A stretch of DNA of 32,252 nucleotides. It comes from an uncultured bacterium (GTDB lineage Bacteria > Verrucomicrobiota > Lentisphaeria > Victivallales > UBA1829). The stretch lies in NCBI GenBank assembly GCA_949290385.1, contig CASERY010000108.1, positions 1 through 32,252 of the forward strand, written 5' to 3'. The notes under the pieces are model-generated. The model was given only the letters and a program-made list of their open reading frames with translations, was not told where the DNA came from and ran no database searches. Positions 19,959-30,159 of the stretch are shown here, piece by piece (position 1 is the first letter of the stretch; each line of letters starts with the position of its first letter). The position numbers and the translations under genes are program-made.

Positions 19959-21200
19959 ATGAACAGACGCGAATTTCTGAAAAGTGCGGCAGCAGCCATT
20001 GTCCTGACAGCTGCCGGCGGTCTGCTGAACCATCCCTGCATGGCAGCCGGCAGTACTCCTGCAGCAAAAACAGGAGCCCGGATTACACGGCGGCGCTATA
20101 AAAATACGGATCTTACTCTGCCCCTGCTCGGGTTCGGCACAATGAGGCTTCCACAGAAAAATGGACGCATTGATGAAACTGCTGCACAAAAACTCATTGA
20201 CCGGGCCATGGAAGCCGGACTTAATTATTTTGACACGGCCTGGCCCTACCATGGAGGCAAAAGCGAAACTTTCGTAGGAAAAGCCCTGAAAAAATATCCA
20301 CGTGATTCTTATCTTCTGGCTGACAAACTCCCACTCTGGTCCATCCGCAGCGTCAAGGAGGCCGAACGGATCTTTGAACAGCAACTGAAAAAATGCCAGA
20401 CGGAATATTTTGACTTTTATCTGCTGCATGCGTTAAACAAATCCACTTGGAACACTGTTCAGAAGCATGATCTCTTCCATTTTGTTCAGAAAATGCGCGA
20501 TCAGGGGAAAATCCGGAAAATTGGATTTTCCTTCCACGACAGTCCGGAACTTCTGAAAACCATTGCTTCCGCGCATCCCTGGGATTTCACGCTTCTTCAA
20601 ATCAATTATCTGGACTGGTACAATTATCACTCCAAAGAACAATATGAAATCGTCACAGAACTCGGTATTCCCGTGCTGGTCATGGAACCGCTGCGCGGCG
20701 GTACACTTTCTTCGCTCAATCCGACGGCATCAAAGATTCTTAAAACTGCTGATCCGGATGCCAGTATTGCCTCCTGGGCATTCCGCTATGTGGCAAGTCT
20801 TCCGAATGTTCTCTGTGTTCTGTCCGGCATGACTCTGATGGAACACCTGGAAGACAACATCCAGACCTTCACAGATTTTAAGCCGTTGACTGACAGCGAA
20901 CGCCTGACACTGAATTCTGCACTGGCAGCTTATCGTCAAACCGATTCCATTCCCTGTACAGCCTGCAGATATTGCGTTCCATGTCCTGCCTGTGTCCAGA
21001 TTCCTGAAGTCTTTGGTATTTACAATCAGTATAAGATCAGCGGAGATCATGCCGCATTCAAGAAAGCCCTTGCGGCACTGCCGGAGGAAGGCGGTCCGGA
21101 ATACTGCGTAGACTGCAATGCCTGCCTGAAAAAGTGTCCGCAGCATATTAATATTCCAGCGGAACTGAAAAAAGTTCTGGCAGAATCCCAAAAAGCTTGA
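19959..21200 (+). CDS. Tat-exported aldo/keto reductase with C-terminal ferredoxin-type cysteines
   Basis: The 413-residue protein starts MNRREFLKSAAAAIVLTAAGG, a twin-arginine signal, so it is exported folded. The AKR barrel follows, with LGFGTMRLP, LNYFDTAWPYHGGKSETFVGKAL (Asp and Tyr of the AKR tetrad), a Lys in LADKLP and FYLLHALN carrying the tetrad His. The C-terminus has two Cys clusters, CTACRYCVPCPACV and CVDCNACLKKCP, typical of ferredoxin-linked AKRs. GGAG (19947-19950) lies eight bases before the ATG. It follows tatC by 226 bases, which contain only weak hairpins. An oxidoreductase working outside the membrane, fed by the upstream polyferredoxin, is inference. It stops at TGA. Confidence 0.93.
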   Translation: MNRREFLKSAAAAIVLTAAGGLLNHPCMAAGSTPAAKTGARITRRRYKNTDLTLPLLGFGTMRLPQKNGRIDETAAQKLIDRAMEAGLNYFDTAWPYHGGKSETFVGKALKKYPRDSYLLADKLPLWSIRSVKEAERIFEQQLKKCQTEYFDFYLLHALNKSTWNTVQKHDLFHFVQKMRDQGKIRKIGFSFHDSPELLKTIASAHPWDFTLLQINYLDWYNYHSKEQYEIVTELGIPVLVMEPLRGGTLSSLNPTASKILKTADPDASIASWAFRYVASLPNVLCVLSGMTLMEHLEDNIQTFTDFKPLTDSERLTLNSALAAYRQTDSIPCTACRYCVPCPACVQIPEVFGIYNQYKISGDHAAFKKALAALPEEGGPEYCVDCNACLKKCPQHINIPAELKKVLAESQKA

Positions 21201-21240
21201 ACGGTAAAACCCCGAAGCAATAGAGAGTGTATGCACCTCT

Positions 21241-21520
21241 GAACTTGAGCATAATCCTGCAAAATATGCATTGGCACAGTCAAATATGGGTTGGACTCTG
21301 GTAAGCGAAGAAGCCACAGCACATAAAAAATCTGCAGCATTTCTTCGGTCCAAATCACCAGGTCCTACATATAACGCAGTTGTCCTATATACATGTTCAA
21401 GGCTGCATACAACTCTCAATATAATGTCATTGCTCCTTTTTGGCTGGAAACTGGTGTGGACCATACAGCTTGCATACAACGCTCAATACAAATATGCCAT
21501 TGCCCTTCCCGCACAAGCCC
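21241..21520 (+). pseudogene. decayed Sel1/TPR-like repeat remnant
   Basis: Short fragments resemble Sel1 repeats (A-x-Y-N-L-G-x-x-Y…G-x-G-V): LAQSNMGWTL at 21271, SQYNVIAPFWLETGV at 21414 in another frame, and NAQYKYAIALPAQAP at 21478. The frame changes and the absence of a start suggest a broken gene. The match is by eye and weak. Confidence 0.35.
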
Positions 21521-21614
21521 CACTAAAAGAATTCTTTTTGAGCTATAACTATAAAAGGATTGTGCAGAAGCAACATTTTTCTTTCCTCTGTTTTTTAACT
21601 CTGGAGATAAGTTT

Positions 21615-21709
21615 CGTTTTTATTATCCGGAGTCTTTGTTTGGACTTCCTTGCTCTAGCTATGTACTTTTGAATATCTGTCGTTTTTATTACCCGGAGTC
21701 CTGTTTGGC
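21615..21709. repeat. 29-base imperfect direct repeat
   Basis: CGTTTTTATTATCCGGAGTC… (21615-21643) recurs as CGTTTTTATTACCCGGAGTC… (21681-21709), both ending TGTTTGG, with few differences and a 66-base period. It lies in the gene-free stretch after the aldo/keto reductase. The meaning is unknown. Confidence 0.55.
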
Positions 21710-22476
21710 CCCGCTAGAAACAGCTTCAAAGATGAATCATAGAAAAGAGCCCCCTCTATACATTTTTCTTTGATCCAATTCAATATATCTGTAAGACAGA
21801 GTCTTTTTCCGATTTATTTTTTCTTTTCCCCCCGCTACCATACGGTCCTGCTGAAAATAAATCTGTTTATCTTGAAACTCATTCATTGCATAGCGTGTAT
21901 GGCTTCCTCGATCTGTACATATTCCTTGCAGGATAGGTTCATTTTTTCCATTTCATGACTGAATACAGACGAACTGTTTGCTGTTCCCTGGAAAAATCTG
22001 TGCTTTTTATTCATGACGGCACATCCAAAGCATGCAGTCCTGAACAAAAAAAATGGAGCATGAAAAGAGAGAGCCATGAAATACTTTCCAATTTCCATGA
22101 CCAGATTTTTGAATCTAAAATATCTTATAATAAATAGATGTTAAAATAGAAAAATCATATTTTTATTTAAAAACATATTGACAATTAAATCTAAATATAA
22201 TATATTTATGTTTTAAACTGAAAAAAATATAAAATCAAGAAAAATCAATAAAATTATTTCTATTTGTATCAGTACGTTTTCTGCTTAAATATCAAAATAT
22301 TATACTAATTATTATTCTATTATTACATTGAATTATAAAAATTTTCTTATTTTTTTATTGTATTTTAAAAAATGGAAATATATAGTCACTCCAGGAAGCA
22401 TCAATCGCATATATAAGTAATTCAAATAAACAATATGACCGGACACAAAATCATACAGAAGAAGGATGGTACTACG
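21710..22476. other. gene-free stretch with a very AT-rich island
   Basis: No frame here looks coding. In 22141-22380 I count 30 G or C in 240 bases (12.5%), far below the rest of the window. The island contains a good promoter (22178-22206) and ends before the pseudopilin ribosome binding site. Confidence 0.5.
22178..22206 (+). promoter_or_regulatory. sigma-70-type promoter in the AT-rich island
   Basis: TTGACA (22178-22183), a 17-base spacer and TATATT (22201-22206). It would give a leader of about 260 bases before the pseudopilin. In DNA this AT-rich, chance matches are common. Confidence 0.35.
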
Positions 22477-23187
22477 ATGAAGCTCAAACATTTTACCCTG
22501 ATTGAAGCTGTAGCAATTGTTTCGACTCTTCTTGTCCTGGCAGGCATGTCTATGCCGGTACTTAATCATTCAAAGGATCAGGCACACACCCTTGTCTGCG
22601 CCAATAATTTAAGGCTTCTGCATTCCGCTGCCATGATGTACTATGAAGACTGGGCCTCCTTACCTCCAGTGGGGTTTGAACCGACACATCGTACGCCAGA
22701 AGAAGAACGCAATGATCCGAAGGCTACAGCGGTTGTACTTCACACCTCATTCGGTTCTTATCATTCCTACTTTCCTGAATACGATGGATATGACATGGAT
22801 CAGGCCTACTTCTGCCCAGCCGCCTATCCGCACAGAGAAAGTACCAACAGCTCTGACTATGGTGTGAATGTAGGTCTGTTCCGGAGAATGAATACCGGCA
22901 AACATGAGCAGTACCCCACCGCCATTATCTTCGCTGATGGATACGGAGATTATCATTTATCGAAAAGACATGACTGGATCGGCTTCCGTTGGAGACATGG
23001 GGAAGGCGTCAAAACAGCCAATGTCTATGCTCCAGTTGCCGGTGGCAATACGGATGTTGTCGGACGTTACGGTGATGGAAGCATTCAGTCCATTTTTGTA
23101 GACGGTTCTGTCCACATGTTCAAATACGCAGATCGCGAACAGGTTTACGAAAACCATATCGGCATTGTGCCGGATGACAGATATTGA
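22477..23187 (+). CDS. type II secretion/pilin-like pseudopilin with DG-type C-terminus
   Basis: The 236-residue protein starts MKLKHFTLIEAVAIVSTLLVLAGM, a class III prepilin leader with Phe+1 and Glu+5. The Gly at -1 is replaced by His, as in the KHFTLIE leaders I associate with Lentisphaerota. One hydrophobic helix is followed by CANNLRLLHSAAMMYYEDW and a globular part with DGYGDYHLS. The end SIFVDGSVHMFKY recalls the DG motif of the large DUF1559/H-X9-DG pseudopilin families. GAAGGA (22460-22465) precedes ATG 22477. It is the first gene of the surface operon; 65 bases separate it from the next. It stops at TGA. Confidence 0.85.
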   Translation: MKLKHFTLIEAVAIVSTLLVLAGMSMPVLNHSKDQAHTLVCANNLRLLHSAAMMYYEDWASLPPVGFEPTHRTPEEERNDPKATAVVLHTSFGSYHSYFPEYDGYDMDQAYFCPAAYPHRESTNSSDYGVNVGLFRRMNTGKHEQYPTAIIFADGYGDYHLSKRHDWIGFRWRHGEGVKTANVYAPVAGGNTDVVGRYGDGSIQSIFVDGSVHMFKYADREQVYENHIGIVPDDRY

Positions 23188-23252
23188 AACCGACCGTCAT
23201 TATTCATGCTCCGAAGGCAGTTTAAATCAATACAGCAAAGGGGGAATCCGTT

Positions 23253-24137
23253 ATGAACAAAATATCCGGATGGAAAATAGTTTTTCTTTTTCACCTATGG
23301 ATTCTGTCCTTTTTTGGTATTGCCATTCCCAATGCGTTGTCTTCGGACGACAGTAGCAGCACTCAGCCTCTGAGCAGAAATATGGAGCTTCTGAATTTGA
23401 TTACAGGAAATACCGATCAAAAAGATTACGTCCCGCGAGCCAATGCAGTTCTTTTGCTGAACGACTATCTTACCGAAGAGGAAATTGCATCTGTCAAAGA
23501 ATTTCTCTATCAGAAGAAACTGGATCTTTCGAATATGCAGATCAATTCCATCAAAAATGATCTGGTTATTGTTCTTATGAGACAAAAAAAGCCAGTTCAG
23601 GATCTGGCCCTGTGGCTGATGGAAATGTTTTCTGATCCGGAATACGGCGATACATGGAGAGATTACTGCATGCAGTTTCTCGGGCAGATTTATCCAGATA
23701 CATCAGAACAGGTCCGGGAAAAAATCCGCGGTGTTTTTCAGAAAGGCATGAAAGAAAGAGCCAATGGAATTGCCGGAGCTGCCATGATTGCAGTGAACCG
23801 CAACATAAATGATCCCCTGATCGACCGGAAAGCCCTAGCCAGGACAGCCTGTGAAGTTGCCGTATCGGAAGATTCTCCAGATTATCTGAAAATAACTGCT
23901 GTTCAAATTGCCGCCTTGAATGGAGAAAAAGACATTCTGAATTTCTGCGAAGAAGTGCTGACCAGTAAAAATGCGAAATATTCCGTTCAGTTAAAAATGT
24001 CAGCCATGTCTGCCATCGGAATTCTTGGAGATTCGGAAAAACTCCCTCTTCTCCGCCGTTATGCAGGCATGAGCGATATTCGTTTGTAGGTATCGGCAGA
24101 GTCTGCCATTGAAAAGATTGAAAAAGAAGCATTTTAA
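23253..24137 (+). CDS. secreted HEAT-like repeat protein, read through an in-frame UAG
   Basis: The 294-residue protein has a signal peptide (MNKISGWKIVFLFHLWILSFFGIAIPNALS), so it is exported. The rest is alpha-helical with HEAT-like pairs: RANAVLLLNDYLTEEEIASV, GIAGAAMIAVNRNINDPL, YLKITAVQIAALNGEKDIL and LKMSAMSAIGILGDSEKLPLLRRYA. TAG 24087-24089 (residue 279) follows MSDIRL. The frame goes on VSAESAIEKIEKEAF to TAA, completing the last helix with the typical A-x-x-A-I-x-x-I pattern. AAAGGGGG (23237-23244) lies eight bases before the ATG. It lies 35 bases before the giant gene, so they are co-transcribed. The role is unknown; a scaffold or assembly partner for the giant protein is a guess. 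Confidence 0.82.
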
Positions 24138-24172
24138 ATATCAGATCAACATCTTACCGGAGGTCGAACACT

Positions 24173-27100
24173 ATGAAACGACATTTTCTCTGCAAGATTC
24201 TTCTGCTTTCATTCCTCATCCATCTGCATGCTTATGGGGAGGAACCCAATCTCCAAGTTGAAAACGTAAGGGTATCGGATTTGTCCTATACCAGAGTGGT
24301 TCTTGCCTGGGATGCCCCGGCAGGATCGGAGTCCGTTTCCAGCTACAAGATCTACCGGGATGGTGAATATCTAACAACTGTATCCAATACGGTTTATGCG
24401 GACAATTCAGTTGTAAAGGGAGCATCCCATGTGTACCGGATTGCGGCTGTTTCGCAGAATGGCGATGAAATGGAATTGTCTGCTCCGGTTACCGTAAAAA
24501 CCTTTGAAGTCTTTAATTTCAATGACAGAGATGCTGTTGAACAGACAGAGCTTGAAGACGGGTCTAAAGTTCCGGGAGATACAACCGCCGCATTGATGAC
24601 GGGTTGCTTCTCTCTGCAGGAAGTTCTTGCAGATCTTCCCGGAACCCCCTTCGGAAATGCAGACGCCTTGGATCCTGCTGCCGCACAGTTCATCCAGGAG
24701 GAACAGGCCTATTCTGCATCTGTCCAGGATGGATCCATCGGTGAAGCCGGTCTTGCCGGAGCTGAATCCGCCATCGGTACAACTGCCACAGGAAATGTAT
24801 ATGTCAATAACCAGATTCTTGAGCTTGCAAGACGTTATCAGAATACAGGAGACAACGAAAAAGCTCTCATCCTTTATGAACTGGCTTTAGATTCTCTCGG
24901 AATTTATGAGGGTTCTACGGCTTATATTCTGGACCGCATTGCATCCATTCAAAAATCCGGATTGACGCAGAATTCAACCTTCCTTCAGACACAAGCCGCT
25001 CTTGCTAATGCAAGAACGACCTATCTGCGTTTCTTCAATACCTATTTCCCGGATTCAACCAGCAACATGGCTGAATTTATTCATCGTTCCATTGCTTCCA
25101 TGTACTTCAGAAAATTTCCAGTTCTCCTTTCTTATGAGAATTACAGTCTGACCGATTTCAACAACGCGAAAGCGGCAGCAGCAGCCCTGACAGGCATCAA
25201 AGCCTCCCCGGCCAATATGAAACTGGAAAGCATGATTCTTGCATGGGAACTGAAGGAATTTGACCTGGCTTCAAGACAGGATGCTGAACATTCGCTCGAT
25301 GGAACCGTTACAGTCAAAAATATTTCTGCTGAAAACGGCCTTGCTTATCTTTTCCCGGGAACGCCCTATACCGATGAACGCAGCTTCACGATTCAGGACG
25401 GATCCTGTGTCATTCCTGTATATGCCGGACATCTGTACAGTTTCTCTTTCTCTCTGCCGATCTCAGGCGGAGATGCCCTTCAGTATCAAATTTCACCTGT
25501 TGCCTGGCAGTCTGGAGTCAAACAAACCTTCGACTACCGGAATGCCGGTATTGCAGGCAACTGTCCTGCAGGCACATCCATGATAGAGCTTGCTATCCAA
25601 AAACCGAATTATCCATATAACCTTTCCGCAGTCAAGGATGTTGATGTATTTCATTTGACCTGGAGTTATGTTCCGCCGGCCGGAGGATCTCTTGATCATT
25701 TCAAGGTCTTCTGCGGAGACAGCGTCATTCGGACAGTAAGAGATCCGCAGGCCCTGTCCATTCCTCTGCAGAACAGCAGTGCCGTCTATACCTACAAGGT
25801 TGTAGCCTATGATGCCTCCGGAATGCCGTCTCAGGCCAGCAGCACCCTTGAAGTTCTGCCGGGAGACATGACCGTTTATTCCGATTACTACGCATGGAAT
25901 CTTGAACATTTTGGAGATCAGACTGTTTATGCCACCGATGATCCCGATCAGGATGGCATGGACAATTACCGTGAATTTCTGTTCGGTTCAGATCCGACAC
26001 TTCCTTTTGCCGATGACATGTCCCTTGAACGGGCAACCATGGGCCAGATCAAACTGATTCTTCCAGATGCGGATGAATCTTCTATTATCTATGGTATTAT
26101 GAGAAACGACACCCGCCTGGCTGATCAGCAGTCAACCTCCTTCACAGATACTCAGCTTTTACCAGGAGGCAGTTACACATACCGTGTCAAGATTTTTGCC
26201 AGTGACGGCACCCCTCTGACAGACTGGAGCAAAGGTCTGACGGTAAAAACCCAGTCTCCCACACTTCCACAGGCGGATATTGCGGCTTACAAAACCATTA
26301 CAGATTCCTTTATTAATACCGTACCGGAAAATTATACAGGCGCCTCCTTGCAATCTGCAGTCCAATCTGCTGTAGCATCCGCTACAGGCATAGCCGCAGA
26401 TCTGGGAAATACCGATGCCGAAAAACTTGAATCCATTACTGAAAAAGAACTGGCCGCAATCAATGCATTCCGTGCGGAACATTCTGCACCGATGACCAGT
26501 GAAGAACTCACACTGTTAAATGCATTGATCTCCCATTACTTCGGGAACGTTTCCTATGATGATGTCTATCTCTATATGAAACTGCTTGATCTTGGAGACC
26601 AGTACTATACCGATTATCTTGAAGACACCTCCAAAACCGAAAACCTGGACAAGGCAGTCGCTCTCTATGAAATTGCCCTGGGTTTCCGTCCGGCCACAGA
26701 AGAAGCACTTTTTACCGCACTTCGCAGACTCGGGGATTTCAAACTTGCAGAATATCCTGCCGCTTTGAATGATACTGAACGAATCGCTGTGCTGGAATCC
26801 TATCGAGATACCGTTCTGGCATTTGCCACAGCCTATCCGGATTCCGAATCCTATATGATGAAGCTTCTTTACGGATTGATTGTCAATGCAAATTTCAAAC
26901 ACTTCCCCGAACTTTTGAAATATTCAAACTATCATACGGATTTCTTCAACCACACCCTGGATGCAGCAGAACAGGGAATCATGATGGCTCCGGATAAGTA
27001 TATCTACATCCTTCGGAAAAATCAGATTTCCGCATGGAAACTCGGTACGCTGACAGTGTCAGCACCCGTGCCGGAAGGTTCCACCCGCTGTCCGGGGACC

Positions 27101-30100
27101 TTGATCATCCGCAATGTCAGTGCCGAAGAGAATCCTTCAGTTATTCCCATTGGAAGCGTTTTTGTTGATAACAGAGAATTTGATTTAAATGGCAGTTCTC
27201 TCACCGTGCCGGTCTATGAAGGACACCAATATGAAGTTTCTGCAGTTTTTGCTGTCCCCGGAGGCAATCCTCTGGTTTACAATCTGGGCAAAGTAACATT
27301 CAAGCCTGGAGAAAAAATGGTTTATACGCCGGAAGGCAACACCGTGATTGACCTGGATTCCCAGGATGCTTCCTCGGAATTGTCTTTCTCGGCTGCTGTG
27401 CCGTCTGTTCCCTATAACCTGTCCGCAGAGTTAAGAGAAAACGATACGTTCGATCTCTCCTGGGACTGGACTCCGGCAGGAGCTTTCATTGCCGATCACT
27501 TTGAAGTCTATCAGGGATCCGAAGAAGTTGCTTCAGTTCAGGGTACAGAAGCATCCGGACTCAGCCGGGCGTATAGAGAAGACAATGAATACACCTTTAA
27601 AGTCCGTGCAGTTTCTGCAGATGGAACTTCTTCAGAATTCAGTGGGGCTATTACAGTTACACCTTCCGATGACAATGAACTTTACCAATACCATCTCTGG
27701 AGTCTTGAGCACTTCGGCGAACTTGTCCCGCAGGACGGAGATCCTGACAATGACGGTCTGAGCAATTATCAGGAATTCCGTCTTGGTTCGGATCCGAATA
27801 CGGCTCCTGTCTCGGATTCAGGCGTAAAAATCAATGGTGCAGTCAACGGATACTGTGCTCGCTACTACGACGGAGTCTTTACAGACATTCCCGACTTCTC
27901 CAGCCTGACTCCATACCAGACAAGTGTTCTGACAAACTTCTCCACCACACCTGGAAATATTCTTTCTTCCGGAAGAGGTGAAAGTTTTGCAGCCTCCTTC
28001 TCCGGATATTTCATTGCGGAAGTTTCCGGTGTGTATCGCTTCTACCTTGAGGCCAACGATGTGGCCCGTCTCTATATAGACGGACACCTTGTAGAAGAAT
28101 CCAGAACCAATCAAACCACAATCAATCGCACAACTGAGATTGACCACTATCTGCTGGCAGGCACTCATACCATCTATATTGAGTATCTGCAGACTGCCGG
28201 ATACGGTTCTTTAAATCTTGCCTGGAGCGGTCCTGATTTCCAGAAATGCGATATGGACCAGACTCAGGTCTGGCATTTGAATCAGGAAGATATCGGTCTG
28301 AATGAAATCATTGAATGGCAGAAAGATTCTGATTTTGACGGAGTCCGTGATCTGCTTGAAATCCAGCATGGAACGGATCCATTGAATCCGGATTCTGACG
28401 GAGATGGACTCTCTGACTATGAAGAACTCTATGTTTATCAGACTAACCCTCTTCTTGCAGACAGCGATGGAGACGGCGTTTCTGATGAAGAAGAAGTCAA
28501 ATATATCCTGTCCAATCCGCTCACAGCAGATTTCAATGGCAACAATGCACTTCTCTCTTCTGTAAACGGTTCTGAAGCCTCTGCCACGACAGGAACCTGG
28601 GAAAGAAATGGAGATTCTCTCCGTTGCGCTATCCACACTGGATCAGCAGCGTATTCCATGCAGATTCCTTCAGAGGGGACCTATGCAGTCAAATTCAATG
28701 CTCGTGAAGGCCGTTATCTTGAAAATGGAGAAGAATCTACTTCCAGATTCACTATCAAATGCTATGTTAACGGAACTTACGTTATGACAAGAACCCTTGA
28801 AACAGTCAACAATATACAGAATTCAATGCTGTTCTATCTTCCGCAGCTTCCTGCTGGAAATGCAGACATAAAGTTTGTCTGGAACAATGTTGAAGAAAAC
28901 ACGTTCCTTCAAATAGATTCTGTTCAGCTGATGTCTCTGGGCGGACCTGACACAAATGCAAATGGTGTTGCGGACTGGATTGACAATCGTCTTGAAAAAT
29001 TATCTGAATTGAATATTCCTTCAGAATCAAAGACGTCTCCACTCTGTTTTGAAGGGAACCGCAATGCTGCCGGAAATCTTTCCATCTCAATCAAAGGGAA
29101 ACTTGGCAGCTCTGAAAAACTGCCCTGGCTGAACGGCATGGATGTGATCTGGCTGGATTCCGGACTTTCAGATGCTGAAACAGACAGTTATACTCCCTAT
29201 ATTCCATCCGCACGAACTGCTCTTGAAAGCACGTATTATGCAGATGTTCCACTCTATCAGGATGGAAATACACAAATTACGGTTTCCACAGCCGACGGCA
29301 CCTCTTCCACACAGGAAGTTGAGTGGGTCCGTACCAATATCCTGGAAGAAACAGCCATCACCATCCGCAAAGGAGATGCGCTCAAACTTGCAGCCTTTAC
29401 AGATGGCTCTGTCCAGGGAAGCGCCACCATTTCGGTGGAAGGAATGACAGCAGAAATATCGGAATCAGAATTTGTGGTTCATACGTTTAACAATGCTGGT
29501 ACGTTCAGTGTTTCTGCAGAATTTGTTCCTTCCGATGGATCCGCAGCCACATCCAATGTACTTGCAATTACAGTTGTCTCTGGGGAATTCTCCGGATCAC
29601 CTTATGTTATGCTTGGATTCGAAAGCAACTGGTTGAATCCGAATCTTCCGGCATCTGTCTATCTCGACTATGACCCGGAAATCACACTCTTCAGAACTGC
29701 AGCTGATCCCGGATCGAGAATCGTGTTTTACGGCAAAGAAATTGGAGAGAAACACATTCTTGCAAGACTTCAGGAAGACGGTCCCATTCTTGACAGCACC
29801 ACATTGGATGTCATCGACTGCCGGACACACCATGAGGAAGGCTACTATAAACTCCTCGAAACCTTCAGCGACGGTTCAAAACTTGTTGAAGGCAAGATTA
29901 TCATGTCTGACATTCCCGCTGATCTTAGAATCATACTCTCGATCAGCACGGCCGGAACCACGTTCCTTGACGGTTCTGTAATCAAAGAACTCACGGCTGC
30001 AGACTTTGATGAAAATGGTGTCTGCCGCTTCCAGCTACTGAAAGCTCCGGATTCACCTTCGTCCACCTGTCATAACATGGACTTCTATCAGGGCGATAAC

Positions 30101-30124
30101 AAGCTGTTCAGTTACCAGAGATAA
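24173..30124 (+). CDS. giant secreted multidomain protein (FN3, TPR-like, PA14, TSP3 calcium repeats)
   Basis: A 1,983-residue exported protein (signal MKRHFLCKILLLSFLIHLHAYG). Approximate order: FN3 at 25-110; copy 1 of a duplicated unit at 210-612 (TPR-like helices, beta domain, FN3, Ca-type loop DPDQDGMDNYREF); a further FN3-like domain at 625-690; copy 2 at 795-1212 ending DGDPDNDGLSNYQEF; PA14 at 1225-1357 (ARYYDGVF…YRFYLEANDVARLYIDG…HTIYIEYLQ); TSP3 repeats at 1385-1444 (DSDGDGLSDYEE, DSDGDGVSDEEE); a CBM-like beta domain at about 1465-1600; then Ig-like C-terminal domains. PA14 and CBM-like parts suggest binding of surface glycans. GGAGG lies nine bases before the ATG. No TAG in nearly 6 kb; it stops at TAA. 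The RHS gene follows after 35 bases. Confidence 0.9.
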   Translation: MKRHFLCKILLLSFLIHLHAYGEEPNLQVENVRVSDLSYTRVVLAWDAPAGSESVSSYKIYRDGEYLTTVSNTVYADNSVVKGASHVYRIAAVSQNGDEMELSAPVTVKTFEVFNFNDRDAVEQTELEDGSKVPGDTTAALMTGCFSLQEVLADLPGTPFGNADALDPAAAQFIQEEQAYSASVQDGSIGEAGLAGAESAIGTTATGNVYVNNQILELARRYQNTGDNEKALILYELALDSLGIYEGSTAYILDRIASIQKSGLTQNSTFLQTQAALANARTTYLRFFNTYFPDSTSNMAEFIHRSIASMYFRKFPVLLSYENYSLTDFNNAKAAAAALTGIKASPANMKLESMILAWELKEFDLASRQDAEHSLDGTVTVKNISAENGLAYLFPGTPYTDERSFTIQDGSCVIPVYAGHLYSFSFSLPISGGDALQYQISPVAWQSGVKQTFDYRNAGIAGNCPAGTSMIELAIQKPNYPYNLSAVKDVDVFHLTWSYVPPAGGSLDHFKVFCGDSVIRTVRDPQALSIPLQNSSAVYTYKVVAYDASGMPSQASSTLEVLPGDMTVYSDYYAWNLEHFGDQTVYATDDPDQDGMDNYREFLFGSDPTLPFADDMSLERATMGQIKLILPDADESSIIYGIMRNDTRLADQQSTSFTDTQLLPGGSYTYRVKIFASDGTPLTDWSKGLTVKTQSPTLPQADIAAYKTITDSFINTVPENYTGASLQSAVQSAVASATGIAADLGNTDAEKLESITEKELAAINAFRAEHSAPMTSEELTLLNALISHYFGNVSYDDVYLYMKLLDLGDQYYTDYLEDTSKTENLDKAVALYEIALGFRPATEEALFTALRRLGDFKLAEYPAALNDTERIAVLESYRDTVLAFATAYPDSESYMMKLLYGLIVNANFKHFPELLKYSNYHTDFFNHTLDAAEQGIMMAPDKYIYILRKNQISAWKLGTLTVSAPVPEGSTRCPGTLIIRNVSAEENPSVIPIGSVFVDNREFDLNGSSLTVPVYEGHQYEVSAVFAVPGGNPLVYNLGKVTFKPGEKMVYTPEGNTVIDLDSQDASSELSFSAAVPSVPYNLSAELRENDTFDLSWDWTPAGAFIADHFEVYQGSEEVASVQGTEASGLSRAYREDNEYTFKVRAVSADGTSSEFSGAITVTPSDDNELYQYHLWSLEHFGELVPQDGDPDNDGLSNYQEFRLGSDPNTAPVSDSGVKINGAVNGYCARYYDGVFTDIPDFSSLTPYQTSVLTNFSTTPGNILSSGRGESFAASFSGYFIAEVSGVYRFYLEANDVARLYIDGHLVEESRTNQTTINRTTEIDHYLLAGTHTIYIEYLQTAGYGSLNLAWSGPDFQKCDMDQTQVWHLNQEDIGLNEIIEWQKDSDFDGVRDLLEIQHGTDPLNPDSDGDGLSDYEELYVYQTNPLLADSDGDGVSDEEEVKYILSNPLTADFNGNNALLSSVNGSEASATTGTWERNGDSLRCAIHTGSAAYSMQIPSEGTYAVKFNAREGRYLENGEESTSRFTIKCYVNGTYVMTRTLETVNNIQNSMLFYLPQLPAGNADIKFVWNNVEENTFLQIDSVQLMSLGGPDTNANGVADWIDNRLEKLSELNIPSESKTSPLCFEGNRNAAGNLSISIKGKLGSSEKLPWLNGMDVIWLDSGLSDAETDSYTPYIPSARTALESTYYADVPLYQDGNTQITVSTADGTSSTQEVEWVRTNILEETAITIRKGDALKLAAFTDGSVQGSATISVEGMTAEISESEFVVHTFNNAGTFSVSAEFVPSDGSAATSNVLAITVVSGEFSGSPYVMLGFESNWLNPNLPASVYLDYDPEITLFRTAADPGSRIVFYGKEIGEKHILARLQEDGPILDSTTLDVIDCRTHHEEGYYKLLETFSDGSKLVEGKIIMSDIPADLRIILSISTAGTTFLDGSVIKELTAADFDENGVCRFQLLKAPDSPSSTCHNMDFYQGDNKLFSYQR

Positions 30125-30159
30125 TATAAACATACTCACAATACGAAAGAGGTATGCTC

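Noticed and set aside
21883-22137. Overlapping 60-71 residue frames on both strands after the Sel1 remnant
   Set aside because: No ribosome binding site, no family resemblance, low-complexity composition.
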